The position numbers and the translations under genes are program-made. The notes under the pieces were generated by a model, which made no database searches, was not told the origin of the DNA, and saw only the letters and a list, made by a program, of their open reading frames with translations. A stretch of 64,000 nucleotides of DNA from a virus: the IMG/VR virus record IMGVR_UViG_3300017759_003727, positions 18,911 to 82,910 of that record; one strand, 5' to 3'. This document shows positions 1 through 10,018 of this stretch, piece by piece (position 1 is the first letter of the stretch; every line of letters begins with the position of its first letter).

Positions 1-205
1 CTAATCCACCGTTATTGTGCGCGCTTAATTGATAAAGGTTTGGATCAAAGCGAATAGCATCAAAACCATTCAAACAATACATTAATTCTTTGTCGTCCAT
101 TAATTTAGAAAAATTGATTTTTATGCAATTTTTTAAGCTTTGTTTATTATATGTCTTGGACAGCTGATATATTTGATTATCTACTTTTATTTTAGTGTAA
201 TACAT
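1..205 (-). CDS. Partial hypothetical protein, N-terminal 68 codons
   Basis: An open frame on the - strand runs from an ATG at 205 (MYYTKIKVDNQ...) off the left edge of the window. A second ATG lies at 100 (MDDKELMYCLNG). Codon use resembles the neighbouring AT-rich genes, and the only competing + frame is an 18-codon fragment ending at 57. The start lies back to back with tail gene L at 209, with no room for a leader on either side. No family is recognised. It could be another tail gene, given the context. The visible part is short, so it may be spurious. Confidence 0.5.
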   Translation of the reverse strand, partial: MYYTKIKVDNQIYQLSKTYNKQSLKNCIKINFSKLMDDKELMYCLNGFDAIRFDPNLYQLSAHNNGGL

Positions 206-208
206 ATT
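195..208 (+). promoter_or_regulatory. Late-type promoter GTGTAA-N8-ATG (tail L)
   Basis: GTGTAA at 195-200 is followed by exactly 8 bases and then the ATG at 209. The same geometry recurs at seven other starts in this window. No -35 box is visible, and no Shine-Dalgarno sequence precedes the ATG, which suggests a leaderless transcript. Confidence 0.6.
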
Positions 209-1195
209 ATGGCTCAAGGTTTGAACAGAAAAAATGTAGGATCTGTAATGGATTTAAATCCCGATGATTTATTGGAATTTTATTTAATTTATTATAATTT
301 TCCTAGAGACAATTTCAACTATTTAGCCATATGCCCATCATTTAACCGAACCGACTTGAGTAAGGGGACAACAGATGGGAACGCCATAACATCTGCGCCC
401 CATGTTCAGCAACTAATATGGCAAAAACAACAATACATATCCGTGGCTATGGAGGGCAATGGTTTTACTGTACAGGGGGATGAAGAATTACCTAGGCCTA
501 ATATAAAATTATCTAATAAAGATTTCTTTATGTCCAAATATCTTGCTACCTATGGTGATATGGTAGGGGCCAAGATCGTAAGAAAGAGAGTTTTTTCTAA
601 ATTTTTGGATGATGTTAATTTTTTACCCCACGCAAATCCTTATGGAACAGCTGATGAAGATGCTGGTTTTCCAGATGAGGTTTACTATATAAATAGAAAA
701 TTAACAGAAAATAAATCCTTTATTGAATTTGAACTAGCGACATCTTTAGAGTTAGAAAATATAAAAATTCCAAATAGAGTGGGTTTGTGTAGATATTGTT
801 ATTGGAATTATAGAGGTTATGGGTGTCAGTATAAAGGAGAACCTAAAACAGACTCAACTGGAGGAGCTTTGAATCCAACAGGAAATAAAGATTTGTGGCA
901 AGGTACTGGTGTCGCATACAACACTGGAGATTACGTATTTTTATCAAATGAAACATATTCCATAAGAGATGAAGATGAAATAGATATAATTAACGGCCCA
1001 TCTATACAGCCATTAAAAACTTATTATGTTTGCACCGATTACCACATATCAACAGAAAACGATAGACCATCTGAATCTAGCAAATGGACAGAAGATGTTT
1101 GTCAAAAATCACTTAAAGGGTGTAACATAAGATACGGAAATGATTTGCCGTTTGGAGGATTCCCAGGAACTTATGAATACAATGCACAAATCTAA
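209..1195 (+). CDS. Minor tail protein L-like, tail-tip iron-sulfur protein
   Basis: A 328-residue homologue of lambda gpL, which closes the distal tail tube and docks the J protein. The family segment PRPNIKLSN, followed by VGAKIVRKRVFSKFLD, is present. The C-terminal part keeps the cysteine pattern C194, C197, C206, C298 and C305, and ends with LPFGGFPG; in lambda, four such cysteines bind a 4Fe-4S cluster. It is longer than lambda gpL (about 230 residues) because of an insert between the cysteine pairs. A TTG at 140 would add a hydrophobic 23-residue extension, but the ATG at 209 sits at the fixed distance from GTGTAA and is preferred. It overlaps K by 23 bases. Confidence 0.85.
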   Translation: MAQGLNRKNVGSVMDLNPDDLLEFYLIYYNFPRDNFNYLAICPSFNRTDLSKGTTDGNAITSAPHVQQLIWQKQQYISVAMEGNGFTVQGDEELPRPNIKLSNKDFFMSKYLATYGDMVGAKIVRKRVFSKFLDDVNFLPHANPYGTADEDAGFPDEVYYINRKLTENKSFIEFELATSLELENIKIPNRVGLCRYCYWNYRGYGCQYKGEPKTDSTGGALNPTGNKDLWQGTGVAYNTGDYVFLSNETYSIRDEDEIDIINGPSIQPLKTYYVCTDYHISTENDRPSESSKWTEDVCQKSLKGCNIRYGNDLPFGGFPGTYEYNAQI

Positions 1196-1562
1196 ATTTT
1201 TAAAAAATTTAAAAAACTTTTCAGAATCCTCTCCAGTAAAAGAGGTTTGTGGATTTGTCGTATATGATGAAGAATTTGATATTTTGCAAAGTAAAAACTA
1301 TTCTCCACTTCCAGAAATGTTTGAAATACACCCAGCAGATTTTTTAAAGATAAAAAAAACTGGCAAACTGGTTGCTATATTTCATACACATGTGAGTGGT
1401 GATGCCAAATTATCTGAATTTGATTTTAAAAACGCAAGACAAGCTAGAATTCCATATTTAATATATTCATTAGACACAAATAAGTTTGAATTATTTTATG
1501 AATCTAATTTTGAAATAAAAGAAGATGTAATAGAAAAATTGAAAGGAATAATAAATGGTTAA
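1173..1562 (+). CDS. Tail assembly protein K-like, JAMM/MPN peptidase domain only
   Basis: A tail-tip assembly protein of the lambda gpK type. A JAMM metal site is visible: a glutamate before CGFVVY, then HTH and SEFD in the order HxH...SxxD, consistent with a zinc isopeptidase fold. Lambda gpK also carries an NlpC/P60 cell-wall hydrolase domain, which is absent here (129 residues against about 200). The start is taken at ATG 1173, with AGGA just upstream inside gene L; ATG 1182 is possible. It overlaps L upstream and I downstream, typical of a translationally coupled tail-tip operon. Confidence 0.8.
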   Translation: MNTMHKSKFLKNLKNFSESSPVKEVCGFVVYDEEFDILQSKNYSPLPEMFEIHPADFLKIKKTGKLVAIFHTHVSGDAKLSEFDFKNARQARIPYLIYSLDTNKFELFYESNFEIKEDVIEKLKGIING

Positions 1563-2136
1563 AGTTATTCTACACGGTGATCTGTGTGAAGATTTTGGTT
1601 ACTCCGAACTTCAACTCAAGGTAAAAACAAAAAAAGAAGTAATGAAAGCTTTGTGCGCAAACTTTCCAGGTTTTAGAACTAAATTACAGAGAAAAGCTCA
1701 AGACGGTTTATTTTACAGGATGGTTGATGAAGAAGGAAATATTTGCGAAGAAATTAAAGACTACGATACAAAGTGCCCCGAAGAAATTCATTTAGTACCA
1801 AGTATAATTGGTAGTGGGCCAGTTGGTTTGATTTTAGCGGGTGGTGGCCTAAGTTATTTTGGCGGTTATACCGCTCTTGCTGGAAGTTTTTTGGGTAAAA
1901 TGTTATTCAACATTGGTGTGTCTTTATTGATTCAAGGTATACAGCTTTTGTTAGCTGGAGAACAACAAGGTCCCACACAAGAAGTAGCCGTAGAAACACA
2001 GAGTTTTATATTTCAAAATACTAACAATACAGTGGTTCAAGGTTTTGGTATACCAATTATCTATGGACAAATAAGACTTGGAAGCAAAGTGATTTCCACA
2101 AACCTAGAATCAGTAGACATAAGTGTAGAAGCATGA
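1555..2136 (+). CDS. Tail assembly protein I-like
   Basis: A 193-residue protein matching the lambda tail assembly protein I family by position and architecture. The N-terminal half looks like a ubiquitin-type beta-grasp domain (VKVILHGDLCEDFG...). A glycine-rich hydrophobic stretch (VGLILAGGGLSYFGGYTALAG) follows, and the C-terminus has VQGFGIPIIYGQIRLGSKVIS, the conserved end of the family. An AAAGGA Shine-Dalgarno sequence precedes the ATG. It overlaps K by 8 bases and J by 4 (ATGA). It acts in tail-tip assembly and, in lambda, is not retained in the mature virion. Confidence 0.8.
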   Translation: MVKVILHGDLCEDFGYSELQLKVKTKKEVMKALCANFPGFRTKLQRKAQDGLFYRMVDEEGNICEEIKDYDTKCPEEIHLVPSIIGSGPVGLILAGGGLSYFGGYTALAGSFLGKMLFNIGVSLLIQGIQLLLAGEQQGPTQEVAVETQSFIFQNTNNTVVQGFGIPIIYGQIRLGSKVISTNLESVDISVEA

Positions 2137-5100
2137 GTAATTATAAAAAATATTTTTCAAAAACTAATCAGAAATTAAAAATTGCTGGTGCTGGTAGTAA
2201 AGCTGAACCTAGTAATTTAATACCTAATAAACGTGCTTTCGTAAAAGAAAGTTATAGTCTGTCAAGTACAGTTGATTTGGTTTCTGAAGGGCCAATAGGT
2301 GGTTTAGTTGATGTAGATGGAAGATATTTGGCAGGAGATGAAAACGATATAATAGAAACAGTTCCATCTGAAGATAATGTTTTAAGTTCTAAGGAAGGTT
2401 TTATATTAAAAGGTTTTCCAGATAAATTTTTAAATCAAACTTACTTACCAAAGGTTTCAAATATCCCAGGAAGTTATAAAAAGCTTAGGTCTAAAAAATC
2501 CTACAGAACTATAATTATAGTTGATTTAAGTTCGAACTCTGAAAGACATTTAGATGCGATAAAAGAAAAAGTACAAACAGTAATTGAGTCAACCAACTTA
2601 ATGAAAGCGGCTGGATATCAAATAGACTTTACATTAGTTGGGTTAGGAGATCAAGGGCAAGTAATACGGCAAGAATTGGTTGGTTTTGGTCATTATACGT
2701 CACTTATTCCAGTATTTGGAAGCTTCCAATATTTAGATGATATATCTAGAACAACTAATCCAGAAAAGATTTATAACTCAATAAGTAACGCTACAACCCT
2801 AGTAGAAGGAGATGGCAAAAGTAGAACGTCATATACTGAAGCGATAGCGAATATATTAGATGAACAAGGAGACAGAGGGTATTATCCAAATGCCTTTATT
2901 GTTATTGGGGCTAATCCAGATACTACTACCAACAAATCGGTTGCACTAGAAAGAATAGAAGAATTAGCGCAAACAGCAGCGGTTAAGAATGCGACTAATC
3001 GAGGCATAGTAAATGTGTCAGATCCGACGCAGGGGAACACAATTCTTACATTTGGATTTAGGCTTCATGTTTTGACAATTGACATTGGTAATGGAGAGAT
3101 GGAAAGATCTCTAAGGGCTGTAAAAAATGCTTCGCTTAATATTGAAACAAAAGAATTTCAGTCAGATAAGACTGTATTAGATGTTTTTAAATATATACAA
3201 CCAAACTTATTAGGCACTTCGTCATCTAAAGTATATAGAGGTTTTGAGGGAGCTAAAAATCAGTTACATCCAAAAGATGTTCCACAACTAGCTTTTGACG
3301 GATCAAATTGGGCTATAACAAATCTTGAGGGTAGTGTTATATATTATACTTGTCCAGAGGACCGTTTTTCATATAATCTTTTTTATGGGTTCGACATACC
3401 TTGGACAGCATCTGAACAAGCTGCTGGACCAGCTGGGGAAACATATTTGTTAAATGGTTTAACGCTCGACAAAGGTGTTTATTTTGACGAATTACAATTA
3501 AAAACTGATAGAGGCAAACAATTCGCAAAATACAAAATAGAACAAAAGCTAGGAAGCGAAAACCAAACCGCATCAAAAATAGTGCCTAAAGCTGTAAGAT
3601 TACACACTAAGAATTTTAAATTATTGGGGCCTTACGATAGGGACATTAATGGAGCTAGAGCGGGAACGGGAAGCGCTGATATAAGAAAATTTAATAGTGA
3701 TACTGCAGGAGGTAGCAGAAACTTCACCGATTGGCAATCATTTGATCCAGCGCAAACAGATCCAAGTATTTTTTATCATGAAGTGACAGATGAAGACGTA
3801 GATTCTTTGGATCTTGAAATACAAATATCTCAATTATCAGATACTCAAAGTTTTTCTTCAAAGGGTGATAATAAAAGTGGAAGAGCAACAATGGGTAGAA
3901 ATCTAGCTACCACAATAAAATACTCTATTACTTTAGAACTTGTTTTTAGAGATGGAACAACTGAAAATAGATTATTAAATTTAAAAATACCACTTAGCGA
4001 TAAAAAAGGTTTTCAAACCGTTAATACCGAATCAGCTAGTATAATTTCCGTAAAGGGAATTATAACAGCACCTTATTCTTTCACCATAAAAGATATTGTA
4101 TTACCAGAAAAAACAGATGATATTGTGAAAAGAGTACTTAAGGTTGAAAAACTAACTTATGAAACTAATTCGAACCTTATAAATAGATTGACTCACATAA
4201 GTTCTGTTGCAGAAAGAAGTAAATATAGTTTTAATTACCCTTATTCAGCTAGTATTGTAACATCTTTAGACGCAAGAGCTTTTGACGATATGCCCAATAG
4301 AACTTTTAAACTTAAGGGCAAAAAAATATTAATACCTTCAAATTATTTTCCAACTGATGAAGCTGGATTGGATAGAAGATTTTCTGAAGATTCGTCTACT
4401 GCTGGAAATCTTATATATGATGGGTTATGGGATGGAACTTTCAGATATGATTGGTCAGACAATCCAGCTTGGATTTTATTTGATTTATTAAATAACTTTA
4501 GATATGGAACCGCTTTATACAATAGAGATTTAGAAAATATAGATATATGGTCTTTGTATGAAATAGGAAGATACTGCGACGCTGTGGACGATTATGGGAA
4601 GTTTGAGGGCTTGACTGATGGTTTCGGAGGTTTGGAACCAAGGTTTTCATACAACCATAAAATAGATGGAGATAATGAAGCATTTACGATTATAAAAGAC
4701 ATCGCTAAATTCATGCGTTGCTTAGTATACTATAAAGATTCTCAAGTACAATTCAAAATAGATAAGCCAGAACAAGCATCTATGCTATTCAATAATTTAA
4801 ATGTAGTAGATGGATTGTTTAATTATGCAGACGTTGTAAAAAACTCTAGAACAAGCTCTGTAGATGTAAGTTTTTTAGATAAGAAAAATAATTATAGACC
4901 AAGAACAGAATATGCAGAAGATCGAGACGCCATAGAAAGATATGGTTACTTAAAGCAATATATTGATGGCTTTGGACATACTTCAAGAGCTTCAGCTCAA
5001 AGGAGTGCAAGAAATATAATTTTTGACTCAACTCATGCAACTGAGACTGTTTCTTTTGCTGCTGGATTTGAAGCTGCTTTATTAGCTCCAGGAGATATAA

Positions 5101-8100
5101 TAAAAATTGATGATGAGATGAAATCTTTGGAAAAGAATTACGGTATGTTTTTAACACAAACAGGAGCTAATTCTGAAACTCATAAATACCCCAATGGAGC
5201 TTATGGGCCAACTGGACTTATAGTCGATCATCAAATAGGCAGTCAAACTGGATTAATTCCAACTGGAGAAAACAATGAAAGCTATATATATCTTTATAAC
5301 GCGTCGAACTCTACAAGTTTAAGAGAACTTTATGCCAAAAAAGATAATGCAAGGGTCACTTATACCGATGAAGAAATTTCTGGATTAAAAAAACCTAAAA
5401 TAAGTAAATTACAAATTGATACTGGCGCGCATCCTTTCCAAAATTTAGGAGACGATAGTATATTAATTAAATTAAACCCTAATCAAAACTTTCCACAAGA
5501 TGCTGGGTATTTTCCATCAATGACCCCATATTCGGTTGACATAACTGGAAGAGCGGAAAAACAATATAGGGTATTAAGTGTTAAAGAAAATGAGGACTCT
5601 ACATATGCAGTTGGGGCCATCATTTATCATAGCGGTAAATATGATGTAATTGAAAAAAATGTAAACTTTGACCCCACTCAAGACAATTTTGATGTATCAT
5701 TGCAAAGCAATGTATCTACTTTACCCCAAATACCCGCTTCAATAACCGCCAGAACAGATCTTAGTGGAGTGAATAAATTTGGAGCGATTGATCATTTTTT
5801 TGATATTGTAAATAGCGACCCAGTTCAAGCAGATCAATATAAAATATTTTTAACTTATCCAAGCAATAGAAGTATAGTTTTACCTAGATTACTAAGAACT
5901 GGCTTAGGAACTAATGAAGGAAATACATCAGATAATGGAAAAACACAACTTGCTATTACTGGAGAACTTATTAATCAATTTGGAACTTATGAATTAGAAA
6001 TTTTCTCTGAGTTTACTAAATACTACACCAAGAGATCTACTAATTCTAGATCTGTAGAATTTACTGTTACAGCGGACGATCTAGGATTAGGAAATTTTGG
6101 TAAGGTTGTAACTTTCGATGGCATTACCAGCAAAAATCAAGATGATGTCTTTACTGAAAATTTCGCCAAACAATTAACGGGGACTTCTTTAGTTGGAGAA
6201 TCAGATAGCCAAGGTTCAAGATTAACGAGAAATGATAATGATGATAGTTTTTTAGATTTGTCACTGCAATACGTAGATTTTGTTGGAAATAATGCATTAG
6301 ACCAAGGATACAACTTGGCTTCTGAATTTCATTTTTATGACAGTAATCCTGGATCTGGCATGTTCAACGCAGTAGAATTAGCTTTTACTGGAAAAATTGG
6401 TATGGATAAATTTGTTGTTAATAAAAGCAACAATCATGAAAGCCTTCAAGTTTCTGTTACTGGATTAAAGAGTGGTTTTGATTTTGAAGAAGCAAATTCT
6501 ACATGTCTGAATAATAAATTTGGCATACAGACAAGTGGTTTCAGTGGTGCAAGAGGTGCGGATCGCTATGGTACTGGATACCATGTTAAATTTGCAGAAC
6601 AATTTAAAGGTTCACCAGTTGTGTTTATACAACAGGTGATGAAAAGCGGTATATCTTTTACTGATTATGATAATTTAGATACTTATAATATAACACCTTC
6701 TGTTGTCCGCGCAAATACCACGGGATTTATTCATAATACTATGTCAAATGACGTGTCATTTTTTAATTATTTTGCTTTTGAAACTGGAGATTTTAGAATA
6801 AACAATCAAAGATTTAAGGTAAGGAGGGTAGAAAAATCAGATTACGCTGATTTACAAGTGGATTTTGCGGATTCATTTACAGGTCAAAGAAATGAAAATG
6901 TTGTAAACAAAAAAAATCCAATAGTATTCGTACAAAAACAAGCAAATCAAAATGAAATTAGTTTTGTTGGAGGGACAATTGCACAAGTTTTGAATGGGAC
7001 TAACAGCGGCTTTAGTCTTAGGGCAACAAATATTTATGGTTGTTCAGATACTGGTGATTATGGATACTTAGCTATAGAACAAACAAATGATAATGTAAAC
7101 GAATTCAATTTCCAAGTAATTGATGATGACAAAACACAGTTCACTGGAGGAGACATATTTTTAACTGATGGATTGCTTTCTCCTTATAACTCTGGCATAG
7201 AAAATATAAATTATACAGATTTTGGAAGTGGAACATTCAATTATAGGGCATCGCATTTTTATCAAGATGGTTCTCAAAAAATATCTCAACCTGGAGATAA
7301 ATTTGATTACTATCAAGTTGATTTTTTAGCCCAAAATGATGGTTTTGTTGGTGACACTTCTACACACACTCGATTTGAAACTCAAGCTGCTGTTGTAGAT
7401 GGCGGAAACAAAACATCTGGTAATTGGGTAAGATATAGTGATGTTGGGGCATATAATAATACTGGAATTTTTGCAACTGGTTTGGATGCTGAGGGAGATA
7501 ATGTTAAAATTCACTTTAATCAAAACACCTTACATAGTAGCGGAAATTTAAATATAGGGAAAAAAGGATTTTCTGTTTTAGGCTGGTTCCAATTTAAAGA
7601 AGATTCAGATCAATGGGCTACTTTAATAGATAATTGGCATGGCACTGGATTTGTTTGGAGACAAAGTGGTGGATACAACCAAATATTTGCAGGTACAGGA
7701 AACAGTCAATCTAATGTTGTTAATGTAGCAGAAAATTTAAATGACGGGAAAACCCACTCAATTTTTGTAAGCGTTGGTAATAATGGAGCTGTCACTTCTT
7801 GGGTAGATGGTGAGAGAACGACAGGTACTAGTGTTGACCCTTGGTCAGAGACACCAAGTGGATTAAATAATTTAGGTGTTTGTAGCTTTTTGGGGTCTCA
7901 AGGTAATGGAGGAAACGCTGGATGCCCGTTAACTGGACAAAGCTTGAGTAGTGGATTTGCCCAAAATTTCATGTTCATAAAAGATGGAATAATGGACGAT
8001 AACTCTGCGAAGCTTTATTCTGTAAATCCATATAAGGCATATATTGCAACTGACAATTGGGCAATTCTAGACTTTCACTTTGGCACAGGTGCGCTTGCTA

Positions 8101-9560
8101 CCGATAAAGGAGGTCTGAATGTTGTACCGACCTATGGTTATAGTATTTCTGGAGGAATAACAGGCAACGTGATTAAAACTTTACCCATCAACGATGGAAA
8201 CACAGTAAATCAAAATATAAACTACACAACAGGCGTTAGGGATTATAATGTATTTATGATCGGAGGAGTTTCTGGAGATGTCAATTTCTCAACTAATCAT
8301 AACGGCATAAGTGGAAACAAATATACGGAAGATTTAATTTTAAATATGAGTCCTTTTAGAGATGGTATTGGGTTTGATGCTTTTGTATCAGATATTGATA
8401 ACTTTGCTGATTTTGAAAGTGGAGAACATAGAGAGGAGATAATCATACCAGAAGGAAAAATTAGTGGTGTTCCTCTTTATAGTGGATTCAATGCGGGACT
8501 TGAGTTTGGTGAAGAATTTGAAAACGAATCTGTCGTAACAATAGATTTTCAACATTCTAATCCTTTAATTTATAGATATCCAACGGGAATAATCTTTACA
8601 GGGTTCAGTCATTACACAGGTGTAGATAGTAACGGTAACTTTATTGATGGAGAAACTGGTTGGTACCTTACTAATTCTGGAGGAAATGTAGATGACCCAA
8701 CGGATTATGGAAATGTAGCGATTACTACTTTGGGAGAAACCACAGCAACTACTAGCTCTACTACAATGGAAGGATTTTTTAGTGGACACCAAAATATAGT
8801 CTCAGTAAAATTCTTTACTGGTAGTCAAAGTGGTTTTACTTTTAATCCTTATTCTGATGATTTCGCATTTGAAAGAGATGTTAATTTAAGAATTGAAACT
8901 GGTTTTTCTGGAGGAAATGGCGGGCTTGGAATATATCAAAGAGAATTTATATTTACTAACAACGATATTGATTCGAACACTGGAATGATTTTTTATTCAG
9001 CTATACCATATTCACAATTAGGGCCGATTCTTAATATGCAAACTGGACAACTAGCTTCTCATAAAAATTTAAATAATCCATTTGGAAGCTTTAGGTTGGA
9101 CGAACATGTATTTAGTGGTAGAATGTTTACTGGATTTCCAGATTTTAATGATGACCACCCAAATGTAGAACCAACTAATTCAAAAACATCTGCATTAGTT
9201 AGTCAAGGTAATTTAAAACTTACTGGAGAATGTCATATTTATATTTCAAGAGAATCTGGATTATCTGATTTGCAATTTAATGATGAAACATTTGTTGTCT
9301 CACATACTGCTGGTGAAGTAGAATTCAGAATAGATACTGGAATAGCAGATGGAATAGGTATGGATGACGAATGGTCAATGACAATTGATCAAAGAACAAG
9401 TAGCTCTGTAAGGGTAAGAGACGCTCAAAATAATGCTACAGTAGCTACTGCTGCAACATCAGCAGGTGCGGTTAGTAAAAGTAATAGCAATGAAGCTATG
9501 ATAACTGTAACTTACGACAAGACTTCGAACAAAATTTTATTTAGAGAATTTAGTTCTTAA
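2133..9560 (+). CDS. Giant host-specificity protein J with an N-terminal vWA-like domain and lectin-like repeats
   Basis: The central tail-tip and receptor-binding protein, 2475 residues against about 1130 in lambda. J signatures are SEGPIGGLVD near residue 50, NPAWILFDLL near 776 and DGFGGLEPRF near 828. Between them, residues about 120-316 read as a von Willebrand A-like domain: a hydrophobic strand ending in DLSSNS (near-MIDAS), then SYTEAIANIL, AFIVIG and a final VLTIDIG strand. The C-terminal half holds two H-type-lectin-like repeats (about 1486-1650) and a LamG/concanavalin-like domain (about 1805-1950). It is rich in SGF/TGF turns. It overlaps the convergent acetyltransferase by 11 bases. 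Confidence 0.85.
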   Translation: MSNYKKYFSKTNQKLKIAGAGSKAEPSNLIPNKRAFVKESYSLSSTVDLVSEGPIGGLVDVDGRYLAGDENDIIETVPSEDNVLSSKEGFILKGFPDKFLNQTYLPKVSNIPGSYKKLRSKKSYRTIIIVDLSSNSERHLDAIKEKVQTVIESTNLMKAAGYQIDFTLVGLGDQGQVIRQELVGFGHYTSLIPVFGSFQYLDDISRTTNPEKIYNSISNATTLVEGDGKSRTSYTEAIANILDEQGDRGYYPNAFIVIGANPDTTTNKSVALERIEELAQTAAVKNATNRGIVNVSDPTQGNTILTFGFRLHVLTIDIGNGEMERSLRAVKNASLNIETKEFQSDKTVLDVFKYIQPNLLGTSSSKVYRGFEGAKNQLHPKDVPQLAFDGSNWAITNLEGSVIYYTCPEDRFSYNLFYGFDIPWTASEQAAGPAGETYLLNGLTLDKGVYFDELQLKTDRGKQFAKYKIEQKLGSENQTASKIVPKAVRLHTKNFKLLGPYDRDINGARAGTGSADIRKFNSDTAGGSRNFTDWQSFDPAQTDPSIFYHEVTDEDVDSLDLEIQISQLSDTQSFSSKGDNKSGRATMGRNLATTIKYSITLELVFRDGTTENRLLNLKIPLSDKKGFQTVNTESASIISVKGIITAPYSFTIKDIVLPEKTDDIVKRVLKVEKLTYETNSNLINRLTHISSVAERSKYSFNYPYSASIVTSLDARAFDDMPNRTFKLKGKKILIPSNYFPTDEAGLDRRFSEDSSTAGNLIYDGLWDGTFRYDWSDNPAWILFDLLNNFRYGTALYNRDLENIDIWSLYEIGRYCDAVDDYGKFEGLTDGFGGLEPRFSYNHKIDGDNEAFTIIKDIAKFMRCLVYYKDSQVQFKIDKPEQASMLFNNLNVVDGLFNYADVVKNSRTSSVDVSFLDKKNNYRPRTEYAEDRDAIERYGYLKQYIDGFGHTSRASAQRSARNIIFDSTHATETVSFAAGFEAALLAPGDIIKIDDEMKSLEKNYGMFLTQTGANSETHKYPNGAYGPTGLIVDHQIGSQTGLIPTGENNESYIYLYNASNSTSLRELYAKKDNARVTYTDEEISGLKKPKISKLQIDTGAHPFQNLGDDSILIKLNPNQNFPQDAGYFPSMTPYSVDITGRAEKQYRVLSVKENEDSTYAVGAIIYHSGKYDVIEKNVNFDPTQDNFDVSLQSNVSTLPQIPASITARTDLSGVNKFGAIDHFFDIVNSDPVQADQYKIFLTYPSNRSIVLPRLLRTGLGTNEGNTSDNGKTQLAITGELINQFGTYELEIFSEFTKYYTKRSTNSRSVEFTVTADDLGLGNFGKVVTFDGITSKNQDDVFTENFAKQLTGTSLVGESDSQGSRLTRNDNDDSFLDLSLQYVDFVGNNALDQGYNLASEFHFYDSNPGSGMFNAVELAFTGKIGMDKFVVNKSNNHESLQVSVTGLKSGFDFEEANSTCLNNKFGIQTSGFSGARGADRYGTGYHVKFAEQFKGSPVVFIQQVMKSGISFTDYDNLDTYNITPSVVRANTTGFIHNTMSNDVSFFNYFAFETGDFRINNQRFKVRRVEKSDYADLQVDFADSFTGQRNENVVNKKNPIVFVQKQANQNEISFVGGTIAQVLNGTNSGFSLRATNIYGCSDTGDYGYLAIEQTNDNVNEFNFQVIDDDKTQFTGGDIFLTDGLLSPYNSGIENINYTDFGSGTFNYRASHFYQDGSQKISQPGDKFDYYQVDFLAQNDGFVGDTSTHTRFETQAAVVDGGNKTSGNWVRYSDVGAYNNTGIFATGLDAEGDNVKIHFNQNTLHSSGNLNIGKKGFSVLGWFQFKEDSDQWATLIDNWHGTGFVWRQSGGYNQIFAGTGNSQSNVVNVAENLNDGKTHSIFVSVGNNGAVTSWVDGERTTGTSVDPWSETPSGLNNLGVCSFLGSQGNGGNAGCPLTGQSLSSGFAQNFMFIKDGIMDDNSAKLYSVNPYKAYIATDNWAILDFHFGTGALATDKGGLNVVPTYGYSISGGITGNVIKTLPINDGNTVNQNINYTTGVRDYNVFMIGGVSGDVNFSTNHNGISGNKYTEDLILNMSPFRDGIGFDAFVSDIDNFADFESGEHREEIIIPEGKISGVPLYSGFNAGLEFGEEFENESVVTIDFQHSNPLIYRYPTGIIFTGFSHYTGVDSNGNFIDGETGWYLTNSGGNVDDPTDYGNVAITTLGETTATTSSTTMEGFFSGHQNIVSVKFFTGSQSGFTFNPYSDDFAFERDVNLRIETGFSGGNGGLGIYQREFIFTNNDIDSNTGMIFYSAIPYSQLGPILNMQTGQLASHKNLNNPFGSFRLDEHVFSGRMFTGFPDFNDDHPNVEPTNSKTSALVSQGNLKLTGECHIYISRESGLSDLQFNDETFVVSHTAGEVEFRIDTGIADGIGMDDEWSMTIDQRTSSSVRVRDAQNNATVATAATSAGAVSKSNSNEAMITVTYDKTSNKILFREFSS

Positions 9561-10017
9561 GGATTTTATATCTATATTCCGTAGCTAAATTAAACCCATT
9601 TTTTTTATAAAATTTTTTTAATTTTGGATCGTCGTTAATATTTCCTACATTAATAATATCAAAATTATTAGCTTTTGCATATTTAATGCTTTCTTTAAAT
9701 AATTTTATAGATATTTTTGGATTATTTGAAAACCAAACATACTCCGTAAATGTTCTTTTGTTTATTTTTTCATCTAACCCCATAATCCACCAAATAAAAC
9801 CATCTAAAACATCATCTGTTTTATGTATCAAGGCATAACAAGAGTTCCAATGATATTGATTAGACCAAAAAGACTGCAAACAATTCACATCAAAAGGTAG
9901 TCCAAATTTAGAAAACTTATTTTCAGAATGAAATTTATCGTTCCATTCTTTTTGATTGATTGCCCAATTATCAAAGCACTCTTGTACTTCTGAAATATGC
10001 TGTACTCTTTTTATCAT
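9550..10017 (-). CDS. GNAT-family N-acetyltransferase
   Basis: A 155-residue acetyl-CoA-dependent acyltransferase. The C-terminal half carries the GNAT pattern of a beta strand (NNFDIINVGN) followed by KLKKFYKKNGF, typical of the acetyl-CoA-binding end of the family. The substrate cannot be read. The ATG at 10017 follows the stop of the upstream gene by one base; a start at 10050 would overlap that gene and is less likely. Its 3' end runs convergently into the last codons of J. It could modify a tail protein or a sugar, as other GNAT domains in the window may. Confidence 0.7.
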   Translation of the reverse strand: MIKRVQHISEVQECFDNWAINQKEWNDKFHSENKFSKFGLPFDVNCLQSFWSNQYHWNSCYALIHKTDDVLDGFIWWIMGLDEKINKRTFTEYVWFSNNPKISIKLFKESIKYAKANNFDIINVGNINDDPKLKKFYKKNGFNLATEYRYKILKN

Positions 10018-10018
10018 T

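Noticed and set aside
140-208. TTG start and hydrophobic N-terminus for tail protein L
   Set aside because: It looks like translated promoter DNA; L proteins have no signal peptide, and ATG 209 fits the fixed spacing.
3078-3083. TTGACA boxes inside the J gene
   Set aside because: No -10 at the right distance and no downstream gene to serve.
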